Assembly (NCBI RefSeq): GCF_016862455.1
Contig: NZ_BOMZ01000062.1
Location: 1-64,000, forward strand
DNA: 64,000 bases
Direction of reading: 5' to 3'
From: Actinoplanes utahensis
Lineage (GTDB): Bacteria > Actinomycetota > Actinomycetes > Mycobacteriales > Micromonosporaceae
The notes beneath the pieces were generated by a model, which made no database searches, was not told the DNA's origin, and saw only the letters and a program-made list of their open reading frames with translations. A program made the position numbers and the translations under genes. Every line of letters starts with the position of its first letter. Position 1 is the first letter of the stretch. Shown here one piece after another: positions 1-8,372 of this stretch.

Positions 1-1
1 A

Positions 2-118
2 ACCTCGTCCCGTGGGTGAGAAAGCCGGCACGCCTTCTCTCGCGGGTGAGAAGGTCGGATACCTCGTCCCCTGAGTAACAGAGTCGACGACCTCGTCCCG
101 TGGGTGAGAGAACCGGCT
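2..118. repeat. Imperfect tandem repeat, about 29-31 bp, four units
   Basis: Four consecutive units begin at about positions 2, 30, 61 and 90. Units 1 and 4 share ACCTCGTCCCGTGGGTGAG exactly (2-20 and 90-108). Unit 2 keeps the CGGGTGAGAA end and unit 3 keeps the ACCTCGTCCC start. Unit lengths of 29, 31 and 29 bp are not multiples of three, so this is not a coding repeat. The array touches the window's left edge and may continue outside it. Its function is unknown. Confidence 0.6.
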
Positions 119-146
119 CTCCTCCCCAGTCGGGTGGGGGAGCGGG

Positions 147-1682
147 TCAGGTGACCGCGCCGAGCTGCCATGGGATGAACTCGTCGCGGCCGAGGTCGAG
201 GTCTTCGCTGACGGTGGGGCGGCCGGAGGCTACGGCGAGGATCGCTTCGAAGATCTGTTCGCCGGTGGCGGTGATGGTGGTGGTTCCGGTGACGATTCCG
301 CCGGTGTCGAGGTCCATGTCTTCGCGCATCCGGTTGTAGGTTTCCGAGTTGGTGGCGACCTTGAGCACGGGGGCGGGTTTGCCGCCGAGGACGGAGCCGC
401 GGCCGGTGGTGAACACGACGATGGTGGCGCCGCCGGCGACCAGGCCGGTCACGGACACCGGGTCGTAGCCGGGGGTGTCCATGAAGGTGAATCCGGGGTC
501 GGTGATCGGTTCGGCGTATTCGTAGACGGCGGTCAGTGGGGCGGTGCCGCCTTTCGCGACGGCGCCGAGGGATTTCTCCAGGATGGTGGTGAGGCCGCCG
601 GCTTTGTTGCCGGGGGACGGGTTGTTGTCGAGGGTGCCGCCGCCGGCTTGGACGTACCGGTGCCACCAGGCGATGCGGTCGAGGAGGCGCCGGCCGACTT
701 TCTCGGTGACGGCGCGGCGGGTGAGGAGGTGTTCGGCGCCGAACACTTCGGGTGTCTCGGCGAGGACGGTGGTGGCGCCTTGGGCGACCAGCAGGTCGGA
801 GGCGTGGCCGAGGGCCGGGTTGGCGGTGATGCCGGAGTAGCCGTCGGAGCCGCCGCAGTTGAGGCCGACGACGAGGGCGGAGGCGGGTACGGTTTCGCGG
901 CGGCGTTCGTTGAGGCGGTCGAGGAGGGTGCGTACGGCGGCGGTTCCGGCGCGGACGGTGGCCCGTACGCCGCCGGTGTCCTGGATGGTCAGTTTCTCGA
1001 CGATCGTGTCGGAGTTCTCGGGCAGGCCGGCGAGCAGCGTGTCGATGCCGATCATCTCGCAGCCGAGGCCGAGGACGAGGATGCCGCCGATGTTGGGGTG
1101 GTTGGCGTAGCCGCGCAGGGTGCGCAGCAGGATCTGCCCGCCTTCGCTGGCGGGGACCATGCCGCAGCCGGAGTCGTGGGCGAGGGCGACGACGCCGTCG
1201 ACGTTCTCGTAGGTGTCCATGATCGGGCCGCGGAACTGGTCGGCGATCATGCGGGCGGTCGATGCGGAGCAGTTGACGGAGGTGACGATGCCGACGAAGT
1301 TGCGGGTGCCGACCCGGCCGTCGGCCCGCCGGTAGCCTTCGAACGTGCGGGTCTGCGGGGCGGCGGGGATCGGTGTGATGCCGGTGCCGAACTCGTAGTC
1401 GTGGTCGACGGCGGCCATGCCGAGGTTGTGGGCGTGCACGTGGTCGCCGGCCTGGACGTCGGTGGTGGTGCTGCCGATGACCTGCCCGTACTTGTGGACC
1501 GGTGTGCCGGCGGCCAGGTCCCGCAGCGCGATCTTGTGCCCGCGCGGGACGGTGGCGCGAACGGGGATCTCGTGGCCGTCGTGGCGCAGCACGTCGCCGG
1601 CGGGCAGTTCCCGGGTGGCCACGGCGACGTCGTCGTGTTCGCGCAGCAGCAGCGCCACTTCGCGCAGGTCCAAGTGCGGCAT
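147..1682 (-). CDS. uxaA: Altronate dehydratase-like (UxaA family)
   Basis: This 511-residue protein belongs to the D-galactarate dehydratase/altronate hydrolase family, which removes water from sugar acids to give 2-keto-3-deoxy acids in uronate breakdown. An N-terminal SAF-like domain (about residues 5-85) is followed by the large catalytic domain. The family motifs HDSGCGM, GLGCEM and GLNCGGSDGYSGITANP are all present, and the length is normal for UxaA. The ATG at 1682 is chosen because AAGGA lies 6 nt upstream; a TTG two codons earlier is less likely. The gene is divergent from an oxidoreductase/cupin operon, which suggests a shared sugar-acid pathway. The true substrate (altronate or another aldarate/aldonate) cannot be read from sequence. 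Confidence 0.85.
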   Translation of the reverse strand: MPHLDLREVALLLREHDDVAVATRELPAGDVLRHDGHEIPVRATVPRGHKIALRDLAAGTPVHKYGQVIGSTTTDVQAGDHVHAHNLGMAAVDHDYEFGTGITPIPAAPQTRTFEGYRRADGRVGTRNFVGIVTSVNCSASTARMIADQFRGPIMDTYENVDGVVALAHDSGCGMVPASEGGQILLRTLRGYANHPNIGGILVLGLGCEMIGIDTLLAGLPENSDTIVEKLTIQDTGGVRATVRAGTAAVRTLLDRLNERRRETVPASALVVGLNCGGSDGYSGITANPALGHASDLLVAQGATTVLAETPEVFGAEHLLTRRAVTEKVGRRLLDRIAWWHRYVQAGGGTLDNNPSPGNKAGGLTTILEKSLGAVAKGGTAPLTAVYEYAEPITDPGFTFMDTPGYDPVSVTGLVAGGATIVVFTTGRGSVLGGKPAPVLKVATNSETYNRMREDMDLDTGGIVTGTTTITATGEQIFEAILAVASGRPTVSEDLDLGRDEFIPWQLGAVT

Positions 1683-1700
1683 GGGCAATCCTTGACGTGT

Positions 1701-1716
1701 TGCGGGAACGTTTGCA
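1701..1716. promoter_or_regulatory. LacI-type operator candidate upstream of the uxaA-like gene
   Basis: TGCGGGAACGTTTGCA lies 18 bp upstream of the uxaA-like start. The right half (AACGTTTGCA) is a perfect match to the central CG-type LacI-family half-site, whereas the left half is imperfect. A LacI regulator is common for sugar-acid genes but none is encoded in this window, so this is a motif-based inference. Confidence 0.35.
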
Positions 1717-1763
1717 GTCCCATCCTGACACGTCCGGGGGTGACGGTCGAGAGCCGAGAACCC

Positions 1764-1821
1764 TTGACCTGGGCGGCGCTCCGGGGCAAGGATGGGAATG
1801 CGCTTTCCCCCAGCTAGCGCA
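1764..1821 (+). promoter_or_regulatory. Promoter and inverted repeat upstream of the oxidoreductase operon
   Basis: TTGACC (1764-1769) and AAGGAT (1788-1793), 18 bp apart, form a plausible -35/-10 pair. Just downstream, TGCGCT (1799-1804) and AGCGCA (1816-1821) form an inverted repeat with an 11 bp spacer across the expected transcription start, as for a repressor site. Confidence 0.35.
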
Positions 1822-1837
1822 ATTTTTGGAGACTGCT

Positions 1838-1861
1838 ATGAAACGATCCAAGAATGGCTGA
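1838..1861 (+). CDS. Seven-residue leader peptide, overlapping the next gene
   Basis: ATG at 1838 is preceded by GGAG (1828-1831) in a good Shine-Dalgarno position and encodes MKRSKNG followed by TGA. Its stop (1859-1861) lies just inside the next gene, whose ATG at 1854 has no ribosome binding site of its own. The arrangement suggests that translation of the oxidoreductase is coupled to this mini-cistron. This is inferred only from start signals and overlap. Confidence 0.4.
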   Translation: MKRSKNG

Positions 1862-2936
1862 TCGCTACCGCGCCGCGATCGTCGGGACCGGCGCCATCGC
1901 GGGCGCCCACGCCGAGGCCCTGCGCGCTCACGGCAGCCGGATCGAGGCGGTCGCCGTGCACGACCTCGACCCGACGCGGGCCCGCGACTTCGCCGGCCGG
2001 TGGGACATCCCGGACGTGCCCGGCACGCTCGACGGCCTTATCGACGACGGCGTCGACATCGTGCACCTGTGCACCCCGCCCGGCACCCACGTCCCGATCG
2101 CCCGGCGCCTGCTGGCCGCCGGTGTGCACGTGCTGGTCGAGAAGCCGCCGACGCTCTCGCTGGCCGAACTGGACGTCCTGGCCGAGGCGTCGGCCGCGTC
2201 CGGGGCGCATCTGGCGACGGTCTTCCAGCACCGGTTCGGCGCCGGGGCGAAACGGCTGCGCGGGCTCGTCGCCGCCGGCGACCTCGGCCGGTCGCTGCTC
2301 GCCACCTGCCACACGCTGTGGTTCCGCGACGACGAGTACTACGGCGTGCCGTGGCGCGGCAGGTGGGCGACCGAGGGCGGCGGGCCGACCATGGGACACG
2401 GCATCCACCAGTTCGACCTGCTGCTGTCGATCCTCGGGCCGTGGGAGCGGGTCAGCGCGGTCGCGGCCCGCCGCAGCCGCCCGGTGGAGACCGAGGACGT
2501 GTCGATGGCCCTCGCCGAGTTCGCCGACGGGACCGTGGGGTCGGTGGTCAACTCGGTGGTGTCGCCGCGGCAGACCTCGTCGCTGCGGTTCGACTTCGAG
2601 CACGCGACCGTCGAGCTGGACCATCTCTACGGCTACCGCGACGCCGACTGGACCGTCACCGCGGCGCCCGGGCACGAGGACCTCCTGGAGACCTGGCGGG
2701 CGGCAGCCGGCGAGACGGCGCGCAGCGGGCACGCCGACCAGGTCGCCGACGTCCTGGACGCCCTCGACGCGGGCGCGGAACCCCCGGTCACGGTCGCGGA
2801 GACCCGCCGGACCATGGAGTTCATCGCCGCGATCTACGCCTCGGCGGCCGGGGGACGGCCGGTGCGGCGCGGCGAGATCGGGCCCGGCCACCCCTTCCAC
2901 AGCGCCATGAACGGGGACTCATGGAACTTCGGGTAG
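1854..2936 (+). CDS. Gfo/Idh/MocA family NAD(P)-dependent oxidoreductase
   Basis: The 360-residue protein has an N-terminal Rossmann fold whose dinucleotide loop reads VGTGAIAGAHAEAL (about residues 10-23). The family EKP motif (EKPP, lysine of the active site) is near residue 98, followed by a C-terminal alpha/beta domain with GGGPTMGHGIHQFDLLL. Members oxidise or reduce sugars and inositols. It opens an operon in which it overlaps the PmoA-like gene by 16 nt. The start lacks its own ribosome binding site and may be coupled to a short upstream reading frame. The substrate is not predictable, but the neighbouring sugar-acid dehydratase and cupin suggest carbohydrate catabolism. Confidence 0.85.
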   Translation: MADRYRAAIVGTGAIAGAHAEALRAHGSRIEAVAVHDLDPTRARDFAGRWDIPDVPGTLDGLIDDGVDIVHLCTPPGTHVPIARRLLAAGVHVLVEKPPTLSLAELDVLAEASAASGAHLATVFQHRFGAGAKRLRGLVAAGDLGRSLLATCHTLWFRDDEYYGVPWRGRWATEGGGPTMGHGIHQFDLLLSILGPWERVSAVAARRSRPVETEDVSMALAEFADGTVGSVVNSVVSPRQTSSLRFDFEHATVELDHLYGYRDADWTVTAAPGHEDLLETWRAAAGETARSGHADQVADVLDALDAGAEPPVTVAETRRTMEFIAAIYASAAGGRPVRRGEIGPGHPFHSAMNGDSWNFG

Positions 2937-3826
2937 ATCATCGGATCGGCCGGTCGGTCACGGTCAGCGCGGGGGAGACCGGCCTCGCCACGTACGTCTA
3001 CCGGCCGGACACCGTCACGCTGGAGTCGCCGAAGCCGTACCTGCATCCGCTGCGCACCCTGGCCGGGGACGAGGTGTCGCTGTTCCGGCCGCACGACCAC
3101 GTCTGGCACAAGGGGATCGCCTGGTCGCTGCCGCACGTGGGGGAGCACAACTTCTGGGGCGGGCCGACCTATGTGCACGGCAGCTCCTACGTGCAGAGAC
3201 CCGACAACGGAAGTGCTTCCCACCGTACGATCGACGGTCTCGAGGTCACCGCGAGCACCGCATCGCTGAGCCATCGCCTGGACTGGACCTCGCAGGGCGG
3301 CGCGGCCGTCCTCAGCGAGCGGCGGTCCCTCGGGTTCGCCCTGGTCGACGACGTGAGCTGGGTGCTGACGTTCGAGACGGCGATGACCAACGTGTCGGGG
3401 GAGACCCTGGCCTTCGGCTCGCCGACCACCAAGGGCCGGGAGAACGCGGGGTACGGCGGACTGTTCTGGCGGGGGCCGCGGTCGTTCACCGGCGGGGTGC
3501 TGCAGTCGCCCGGCGGGATCGGCGGGGACGAGCTGCGGGGTACGCGTGCCGAGTGGTTCGCGTTCCGCGGGCGGCACGACGGCGTGGACCGGTCGTCGAC
3601 GGTGCTGATCGCCGACCACACCGCGAACCCGCGCCATCCGCCGCAGTGGTTCGCCCGCACCGAGGAGTTCGCCTGCCTCAATCCGGCGCCGTTCTTCAGC
3701 GAGGAGCTGGACCTTCCCGACGGGCGGACCGTCACGTTCCGCTACGCGGTGGTCATCGCGTCGGGTGACCACGGGGACGCCGGAACGGCGGCGCTCGCGG
3801 CCCATGCATGGGCCGCGCCGGCATGA
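2921..3826 (+). CDS. PmoA-like family protein (DUF6807)
   Basis: This 301-residue cytosolic protein resembles the family labelled 'methane oxygenase PmoA', which despite its name is usually found beside Gfo/Idh/MocA oxidoreductases in carbohydrate clusters. Recognisable features are the HPL-rich N-terminal part (YLHPLRTLAGDEVSLFRPHDH), the WHKGI segment, the histidine-rich W-G stretch near residues 70-85, and the late NPRHPPQWFARTEEFACLNPAPF region. Start ATG 2921 lies within the end of the preceding gene, and the stop overlaps the next start (ATGA). No biochemical role is established. A sugar-processing function is inferred from context. Confidence 0.7.
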   Translation: MELRVDHRIGRSVTVSAGETGLATYVYRPDTVTLESPKPYLHPLRTLAGDEVSLFRPHDHVWHKGIAWSLPHVGEHNFWGGPTYVHGSSYVQRPDNGSASHRTIDGLEVTASTASLSHRLDWTSQGGAAVLSERRSLGFALVDDVSWVLTFETAMTNVSGETLAFGSPTTKGRENAGYGGLFWRGPRSFTGGVLQSPGGIGGDELRGTRAEWFAFRGRHDGVDRSSTVLIADHTANPRHPPQWFARTEEFACLNPAPFFSEELDLPDGRTVTFRYAVVIASGDHGDAGTAALAAHAWAAPA

Positions 3827-4485
3827 GCGACTTCCCGGGCGGCACCGCGGTCACCCGACTTCAGGTGTACGGCGACGGCGGCGGGACCCCGCACATGCAC
3901 ACCGTCTCGTCCGAGGCGTACGTGGTGATCGGCGGCACGGGCACCCTGCAGACCCTCGACATGTCCGGCTACCGGGAGACCCCGCTGACGCCGGGCAGCA
4001 CGGTGTGGTTCACCCCCGGCGTCATCCACCGCGCGATCAACGACGGTGACCTGCAGGTCGTGGTGGTGATGTCGAACGCGGGACTGCCCGAGGCCGGCGA
4101 TGCGGTCATGACGTTCCCGCCGGAGATCCTCGCCGACCCCGCGCGTTACCGCGTTGCGGCAGGCCTCGGGCCGGATCCCGGCCATGCGGTACGGGTACGC
4201 CGTGACCTGGCCGTCGAGGGGTTCCATCGGCTCGTCGAGTCCCCGGCCGCGCTCGCCGGGTTCTACCGGGACGCCGCCGCGCTGGTCCGGCCCCGGGTCG
4301 AGGAGTGGCGGCGGATCTGGTCGCACACCGTCGAGGCGCAGACCCGCCGTACCGCCGCCATGCTCGACACCCTCGCCGGCGGCGACTTCCAGCACCTGCA
4401 CGACGCCGCTGTGCAGTCGTCCGCACCCTCGCCGGCGACGGCCTGGGGGATGTGCGGGCACTTGAGAAGAATGGAAGGACAGTGA
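3823..4485 (+). CDS. Cupin-domain protein
   Basis: The 220-residue product has one cupin barrel at about residues 10-85. The metal-ligand pattern is visible as PHMHTVSSEAYVVIGG with a later PGVIHRAIN motif. A mostly helical tail follows (about residues 95-215), with no motif I recognise. The start at 3823 forms an ATGA overlap with the previous stop and is preferred over an in-frame ATG at 3808, which would read into the preceding gene. The stop shares one base with the next start (TGATG). A role in sugar isomerisation or binding is inferred from its operon partners. Confidence 0.75.
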   Translation: MSDFPGGTAVTRLQVYGDGGGTPHMHTVSSEAYVVIGGTGTLQTLDMSGYRETPLTPGSTVWFTPGVIHRAINDGDLQVVVVMSNAGLPEAGDAVMTFPPEILADPARYRVAAGLGPDPGHAVRVRRDLAVEGFHRLVESPAALAGFYRDAAALVRPRVEEWRRIWSHTVEAQTRRTAAMLDTLAGGDFQHLHDAAVQSSAPSPATAWGMCGHLRRMEGQ

Positions 4486-5723
4486 TGACTCGTCGTTACG
4501 GTCTCATCGGGACCGGTCACCGGGCGCAGCTCTACATCGACGCGCTGGCCGGAGAGTGGAGCGACGCGGGACGGCTCGTGGCGCTGTGCGACACGAACGC
4601 GACGCGGATGGCGTACTACAACACGTTCGATGCCGCGGTCCACCGGCCGGACCGGTTCGCGGAGATGCTGACCGGGATCGACGCGCTGATCGTCACCACC
4701 GTCGACGCCACCCATGCCGGATACGTTCGCGCCGCCCTGGACGCCGGCGTCGACGTGGTCGTGGAGAAGCCGCTGACCGTCGACGAGGACGGCTGCGCCC
4801 GGATCGCCGCGGCGGCCGCCCGCAGCGACGCCCGGCTGATCGTCACGTTCAACTACCGGTACTCGCCGCGCAACTCGGCCGTCCGGGAACTGCTGGCCTC
4901 CGGCCGGATCGGCGAGGTCACCGCGGTCCACTTCGAATGGCTGCTGGACACCATCCACGGCGCCGACTACTTCCGGCGCTGGCACCGCGAGCACGACAAG
5001 TCCGGCGGGCTGCTCGTGCACAAGTCCACCCACCACTTCGATCTGGTCAACTGGTGGCTGGGCAGCAGCCCGGCGACCGTGTTCGCACAGGCCGGGCTGC
5101 GGTTCTACGGACCGGACGGCGCCGGGGCCGGGCGCGCCGACGGCGACCTGTTCCGGCCGGACCTGTTCGCGGACCCGCGGTTGAAGGCGCTGTACGCGGA
5201 TGCCGCGCACGAGGACGGCTATGTGCGGGACCAGGACGTCTTCAGCGCGGGTGTGACCATCGACGACACCATGTCGGTGCTGGTCCGGTACGCGAACCGG
5301 GCGGTGCTGACGTACGCGCTGAACGCGTACTCGCCGCGGGAGGGCTACCGGGTGGCGTTCACCGGCACGCGCGGCCGTATCGAGCTGGAGGTCTCCGAGC
5401 GGGCGTGGGCGTCACCGGACGCCGCCCTCGATCCGACGGCGGGCAAGAGCGAGGAGGAGACGTACGAGCGCCTCACCGTCCAGGAACACTGGAAGCCCGC
5501 CGAGGAGATCGAGATCATGCGGGGCGCCGGTGGCCACGGCGGCGGGGACGCACTGCTGCTCGACGACGTCTTCCGCGGCCCGTCGCGGGACCCGCTGGCC
5601 CGTCAGGCCGGCTGGCGCGACGGTATCCGCAGCGTCCTGACCGGGGTCGCCGCCGACCGGTCGGCCCGCACCGGCCGCCCGGTCCACCTCACCGCCGACG
5701 GGCTCGGTCTCCAGGACGGGTGA
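4485..5723 (+). CDS. Gfo/Idh/MocA family oxidoreductase, second copy
   Basis: The 412-residue protein starts with the Rossmann signature GLIGTGHRAQLYIDAL and has VVEKPLTVDE with the catalytic-type lysine near residue 90. Its C-terminal half contains HKSTHHFDLVNWWLG, typical of the larger subgroup acting on glycosides or inositol-like substrates. GGAAGGA (4473-4479) lies 5 nt before ATG 4485, the strongest ribosome binding site of this operon. It is not a recent duplicate of the gene at 1854, since the two differ throughout. It probably completes the same pathway as the dehydratase, PmoA-like and cupin proteins. Confidence 0.85.
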   Translation: MTRRYGLIGTGHRAQLYIDALAGEWSDAGRLVALCDTNATRMAYYNTFDAAVHRPDRFAEMLTGIDALIVTTVDATHAGYVRAALDAGVDVVVEKPLTVDEDGCARIAAAAARSDARLIVTFNYRYSPRNSAVRELLASGRIGEVTAVHFEWLLDTIHGADYFRRWHREHDKSGGLLVHKSTHHFDLVNWWLGSSPATVFAQAGLRFYGPDGAGAGRADGDLFRPDLFADPRLKALYADAAHEDGYVRDQDVFSAGVTIDDTMSVLVRYANRAVLTYALNAYSPREGYRVAFTGTRGRIELEVSERAWASPDAALDPTAGKSEEETYERLTVQEHWKPAEEIEIMRGAGGHGGGDALLLDDVFRGPSRDPLARQAGWRDGIRSVLTGVAADRSARTGRPVHLTADGLGLQDG

Positions 5724-5785
5724 ATCGGGAATCGCGGGAGTGGCGGTGCTTGCGCCCGGGCCGTGCCATCCTTAGGTTCGTGCAA

Positions 5786-6742
5786 ATGAAAATCGCTTTC
5801 ACTGGCAAGGGTGGCAGTGGCAAGAGCACGATGGCCGCGCTGTTCGTGCAGTACCTGCGGACCGCCGGCCACCGTGTCCTCGCCGTCGACGCCGACGTCA
5901 ACGTGCACCTCGCGCCGCTGCTCGGGGTCACCGCGAGGGCGGCCGGCGCGCTGTCGCACCCGGACAACGTGCGGGACGTGCGCACGCATCTGCTCGGCGG
6001 CAACACCCGGATCGCCGGCGTCGAGCACTTCGTCGCGACCACCCCGCCCGGGCCCGGGTCGCGGCTGGTCGGCCTCGACGCGCGCGATCCGCTGGTGGCC
6101 CGGCACGCGACGGCGCTGGACGAGCGGACCCACGTCATGCACGTCGGGACCTACGAGGCGAAGGACATCGGGTCCGGCTGCTACCACGGGCACCTGGCGA
6201 TCCTGGAGAACCTGCTGTCCCATCTGGACCCGGCCGACGACGGCTGGGTGGTCTGCGACATGGTCGCCGGGACGGACGCGTTCGCGAACACGCTGCACGC
6301 CCAGTTCGACGTGATCGTGGTGGTGGCCGAGCCGACGCCGGAGTCCGTGTCGGTCGCGCGGCGGTACCGGGAACTGGCCGGGGCGGCCGGCGTCGCGGAC
6401 GCGGTGGTGATCGTCGGGAACAAGGTGGCCGACCAGATGGACCTGGACTATCTGCGGAGCGCTCTGGGCGTACCCCCGATGGCGTTCCTGGGTCTGCAAG
6501 CCGGTCTGCGGCGGGCCCGTCAGGCGGGCGCGCCACCGCGACCGGAGGATCTCGACGACGCCTCCGCGCTGGCGCGCATCGCCGAACACGCGGCGGGCCG
6601 GTCACCGTCGGCCGGGCACCGGGAGGAGCTGCTGCGCACGCTCCACCTGCGCATGGCCGGAAAGGGCTGGGTGCGGGCCGCGCACGGCGACGTCACCGCG
6701 CAACTCGGCCCCGTTCCTGCCGGAGCCGCGCCCGGCCACTAA
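5786..6742 (+). CDS. CooC-like P-loop ATPase (MinD/Mrp superfamily)
   Basis: The 318-residue protein opens with a deviant Walker A motif, GKGGSGKST (residues 7-15). It continues with VDADVN and a GSGC segment followed by an LxNLLxHL helix and DMVAGTDAF (Walker B region). This order matches CooC/nickel-insertion ATPases, although the family's usual CPE-type cysteine context is only partly kept. ATG 5786 is chosen; GTG 5780 is an in-frame alternative. No carbon monoxide dehydrogenase or nickel enzyme is visible in the window, so the client is unknown. It stands 62 bp after the sugar operon and may form its own unit. Confidence 0.75.
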   Translation: MKIAFTGKGGSGKSTMAALFVQYLRTAGHRVLAVDADVNVHLAPLLGVTARAAGALSHPDNVRDVRTHLLGGNTRIAGVEHFVATTPPGPGSRLVGLDARDPLVARHATALDERTHVMHVGTYEAKDIGSGCYHGHLAILENLLSHLDPADDGWVVCDMVAGTDAFANTLHAQFDVIVVVAEPTPESVSVARRYRELAGAAGVADAVVIVGNKVADQMDLDYLRSALGVPPMAFLGLQAGLRRARQAGAPPRPEDLDDASALARIAEHAAGRSPSAGHREELLRTLHLRMAGKGWVRAAHGDVTAQLGPVPAGAAPGH

Positions 6743-6786
6743 CATATGCCGCGATCTCTGTAGCGGCATACTTGGGGCGAGGCGAC

Positions 6787-7473
6787 ATGCGGTGGTTCCG
6801 GTTCGGGTCGGGTAAACGGCGAGCCGAGCAGGATCCCGGGCGGCAGCAGGAGATCTACCGCCAGGTGCGGGACGGGTTCGGCGCGCACGTGCCGGGCCGG
6901 TTCGCCGACCAGGCCGCCGGGACGCTCGCGCTGCTCGACGGCGACGACGGGATCGTCGTGGCGGCCGCGATCCTGCGGGACTACGCCGACGCGGTCGCCG
7001 GGGCGATGCGGGCGCAGGGCTTCCCGGCCGAGCGGCGCGACTACCGGTGGGCCTGGCGGAGTGCGGGGCCGCGGCTGCGGTCACCGCTGGTCACCGGCCA
7101 GGGCGGGCCCTTCCATCCGTACGTCCAGGTGGCCGCGGCCGTGACCGTCGTCGCCACCCGGTCCAAGCAGCTCGTCCGGGTGACCGCCCCGGAGCCGGTC
7201 CTCACCCACCTCCTGGAGATCCTCGACGTGATCACCTCCAGCTGGGAGTACGGCGGGGTGGCGGCCGACGTCGACACCGCCACCCTGGCCGGCGGCCTGA
7301 TCGCGGCGGTCCGTGACCTGCGCGCCGCGATGGCGGAGGAGCCACCCCTGCCCTCCCCGATCCGCGAGCAGATGCGCCGCAACAACACCGTCGACGTGTG
7401 GGACCCCGCCACCCACCGGGTCGTCGGCGGCTTCAACCCGGGCCGCTCGATGCGCGAGGCCTTCCTCGCCTGA
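6787..7473 (+). CDS. Conserved hypothetical protein
   Basis: I do not recognise this 228-residue soluble protein. It has a basic N-terminus, a central mixed alpha/beta region with the segment PYVQVAAAVTVVATRSKQLVR, and a C-terminus ending in a DVWDPATHRVVGGFNPG-like stretch. There is no signal peptide or membrane segment. ATG 6787 is preferred over TTG 6772 because GGGGCGAGG lies at ribosome-binding distance. It lies alone between the CooC-like gene and the convergent NAD-kinase-like gene. Confidence 0.6.
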   Translation: MRWFRFGSGKRRAEQDPGRQQEIYRQVRDGFGAHVPGRFADQAAGTLALLDGDDGIVVAAAILRDYADAVAGAMRAQGFPAERRDYRWAWRSAGPRLRSPLVTGQGGPFHPYVQVAAAVTVVATRSKQLVRVTAPEPVLTHLLEILDVITSSWEYGGVAADVDTATLAGGLIAAVRDLRAAMAEEPPLPSPIREQMRRNNTVDVWDPATHRVVGGFNPGRSMREAFLA

Positions 7474-7481
7474 CGGCCGGA

Positions 7482-8372
7482 CTACACACACCGGAGCCCG
7501 CGGCCGGCGACCGTGATCCGGACGCGCTGACCCCAGGAGAGCGCCAGCGCGTCGGACTCCAGGCCGTCGGCGAACACCACCAGGCGCTCCGACTCGCAGG
7601 TCAATTCCAGCTCGGCGCCCACGGTGAGCAGGCCGGACGTGCGGGTCACGCCGGTGGCGGGAGAGGGCCACGCCTCCCGGACGAACCAGCACAGCGCCGG
7701 AGCGTCCGGGGCGGGCAGCGGCGGGCCGCCGGCGCGTTCCCGGGCGATCGAGGCGCACCAGCCGGTCGCCCCGGTGCCGGTGCCGACGATCAGGCCGGAC
7801 GACGACTGCCGTTCCCGCGCGCCGTCCGGGGTGGTCAGCACGTAACGGGCGGACTGGTGGCCGGCGTGACCCAGGTAGACCTCGTTCAGCCCGGACAGCT
7901 CCTGGCCGTCGTCGAGGCGCGCGACCACCATGGTCCGCCGCTCGCCCGCCTCCCCGCCGGCCGCCGCCCGCAGCAGGCCGGGCAGATCGGCGGCCCGGTG
8001 CCGGGACAGCACGCCCGGGTTGCGGCCCGGCTCCGGGTCGATGCCGATCACCGGCTGGCCGTCCAGGTACTTCGCCACGTTCGCGACCAGGCCGTCCTGG
8101 CCGACGGCGACCACGACGTCCTCCGGCGCGAACAGGAACCGGGGCAGGTCGGCGCGTTCCACGTGACCGCGCCGCCAGTCGGCCGGGACGGCCGCGCCCA
8201 CCTCGGTCAGCGCGGCCTGCAACGCCTCGTGCCGGGCGGTCACGCCGGCCAGGTCCCCGCCGCGCTGGCGCAGGAAGTAGGCGGCGGCGCCGAGCGTGCC
8301 GTGCCGGGCGAGCAGCTCGTCGAGCTCGCTGCGCCGCGACACGACCACGATCCGCGGGGTGAGGGTGCTCAC
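7482..8372 (-). CDS. NAD kinase-superfamily protein with altered GGDGT motif
   Basis: The 296-residue protein has the NAD kinase layout: a Rossmann-like N-terminal domain, a nucleotide loop at residues 91-95, the conserved N-E pair in GLNEVYL (residues 163-164), and the beta-sandwich entry motif TGTGATGW (198-205). The signature GGDGT is changed to GQDGL, keeping only the catalytic-type aspartate and its following glycine. This makes it a divergent paralogue rather than a housekeeping NAD kinase. It overlaps the SPFH gene by GTGA, so the two are translationally coupled. A facing NrtR-like gene supports a link to NAD(P) metabolism. Enzymatic activity is uncertain. Confidence 0.7.
   Translation of the reverse strand: MSTLTPRIVVVSRRSELDELLARHGTLGAAAYFLRQRGGDLAGVTARHEALQAALTEVGAAVPADWRRGHVERADLPRFLFAPEDVVVAVGQDGLVANVAKYLDGQPVIGIDPEPGRNPGVLSRHRAADLPGLLRAAAGGEAGERRTMVVARLDDGQELSGLNEVYLGHAGHQSARYVLTTPDGARERQSSSGLIVGTGTGATGWCASIARERAGGPPLPAPDAPALCWFVREAWPSPATGVTRTSGLLTVGAELELTCESERLVVFADGLESDALALSWGQRVRITVAGRGLRCV

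Noticed and set aside
1..118. CRISPR array
   Set aside because: The repeats are contiguous and degenerate with no unique spacers, and no cas genes are present.
2000..2920. Long upstream extension of the PmoA-like reading frame inside the first oxidoreductase gene
   Set aside because: It is an Arg/Pro-rich shadow of the real gene. The family-like sequence begins at ATG 2921.
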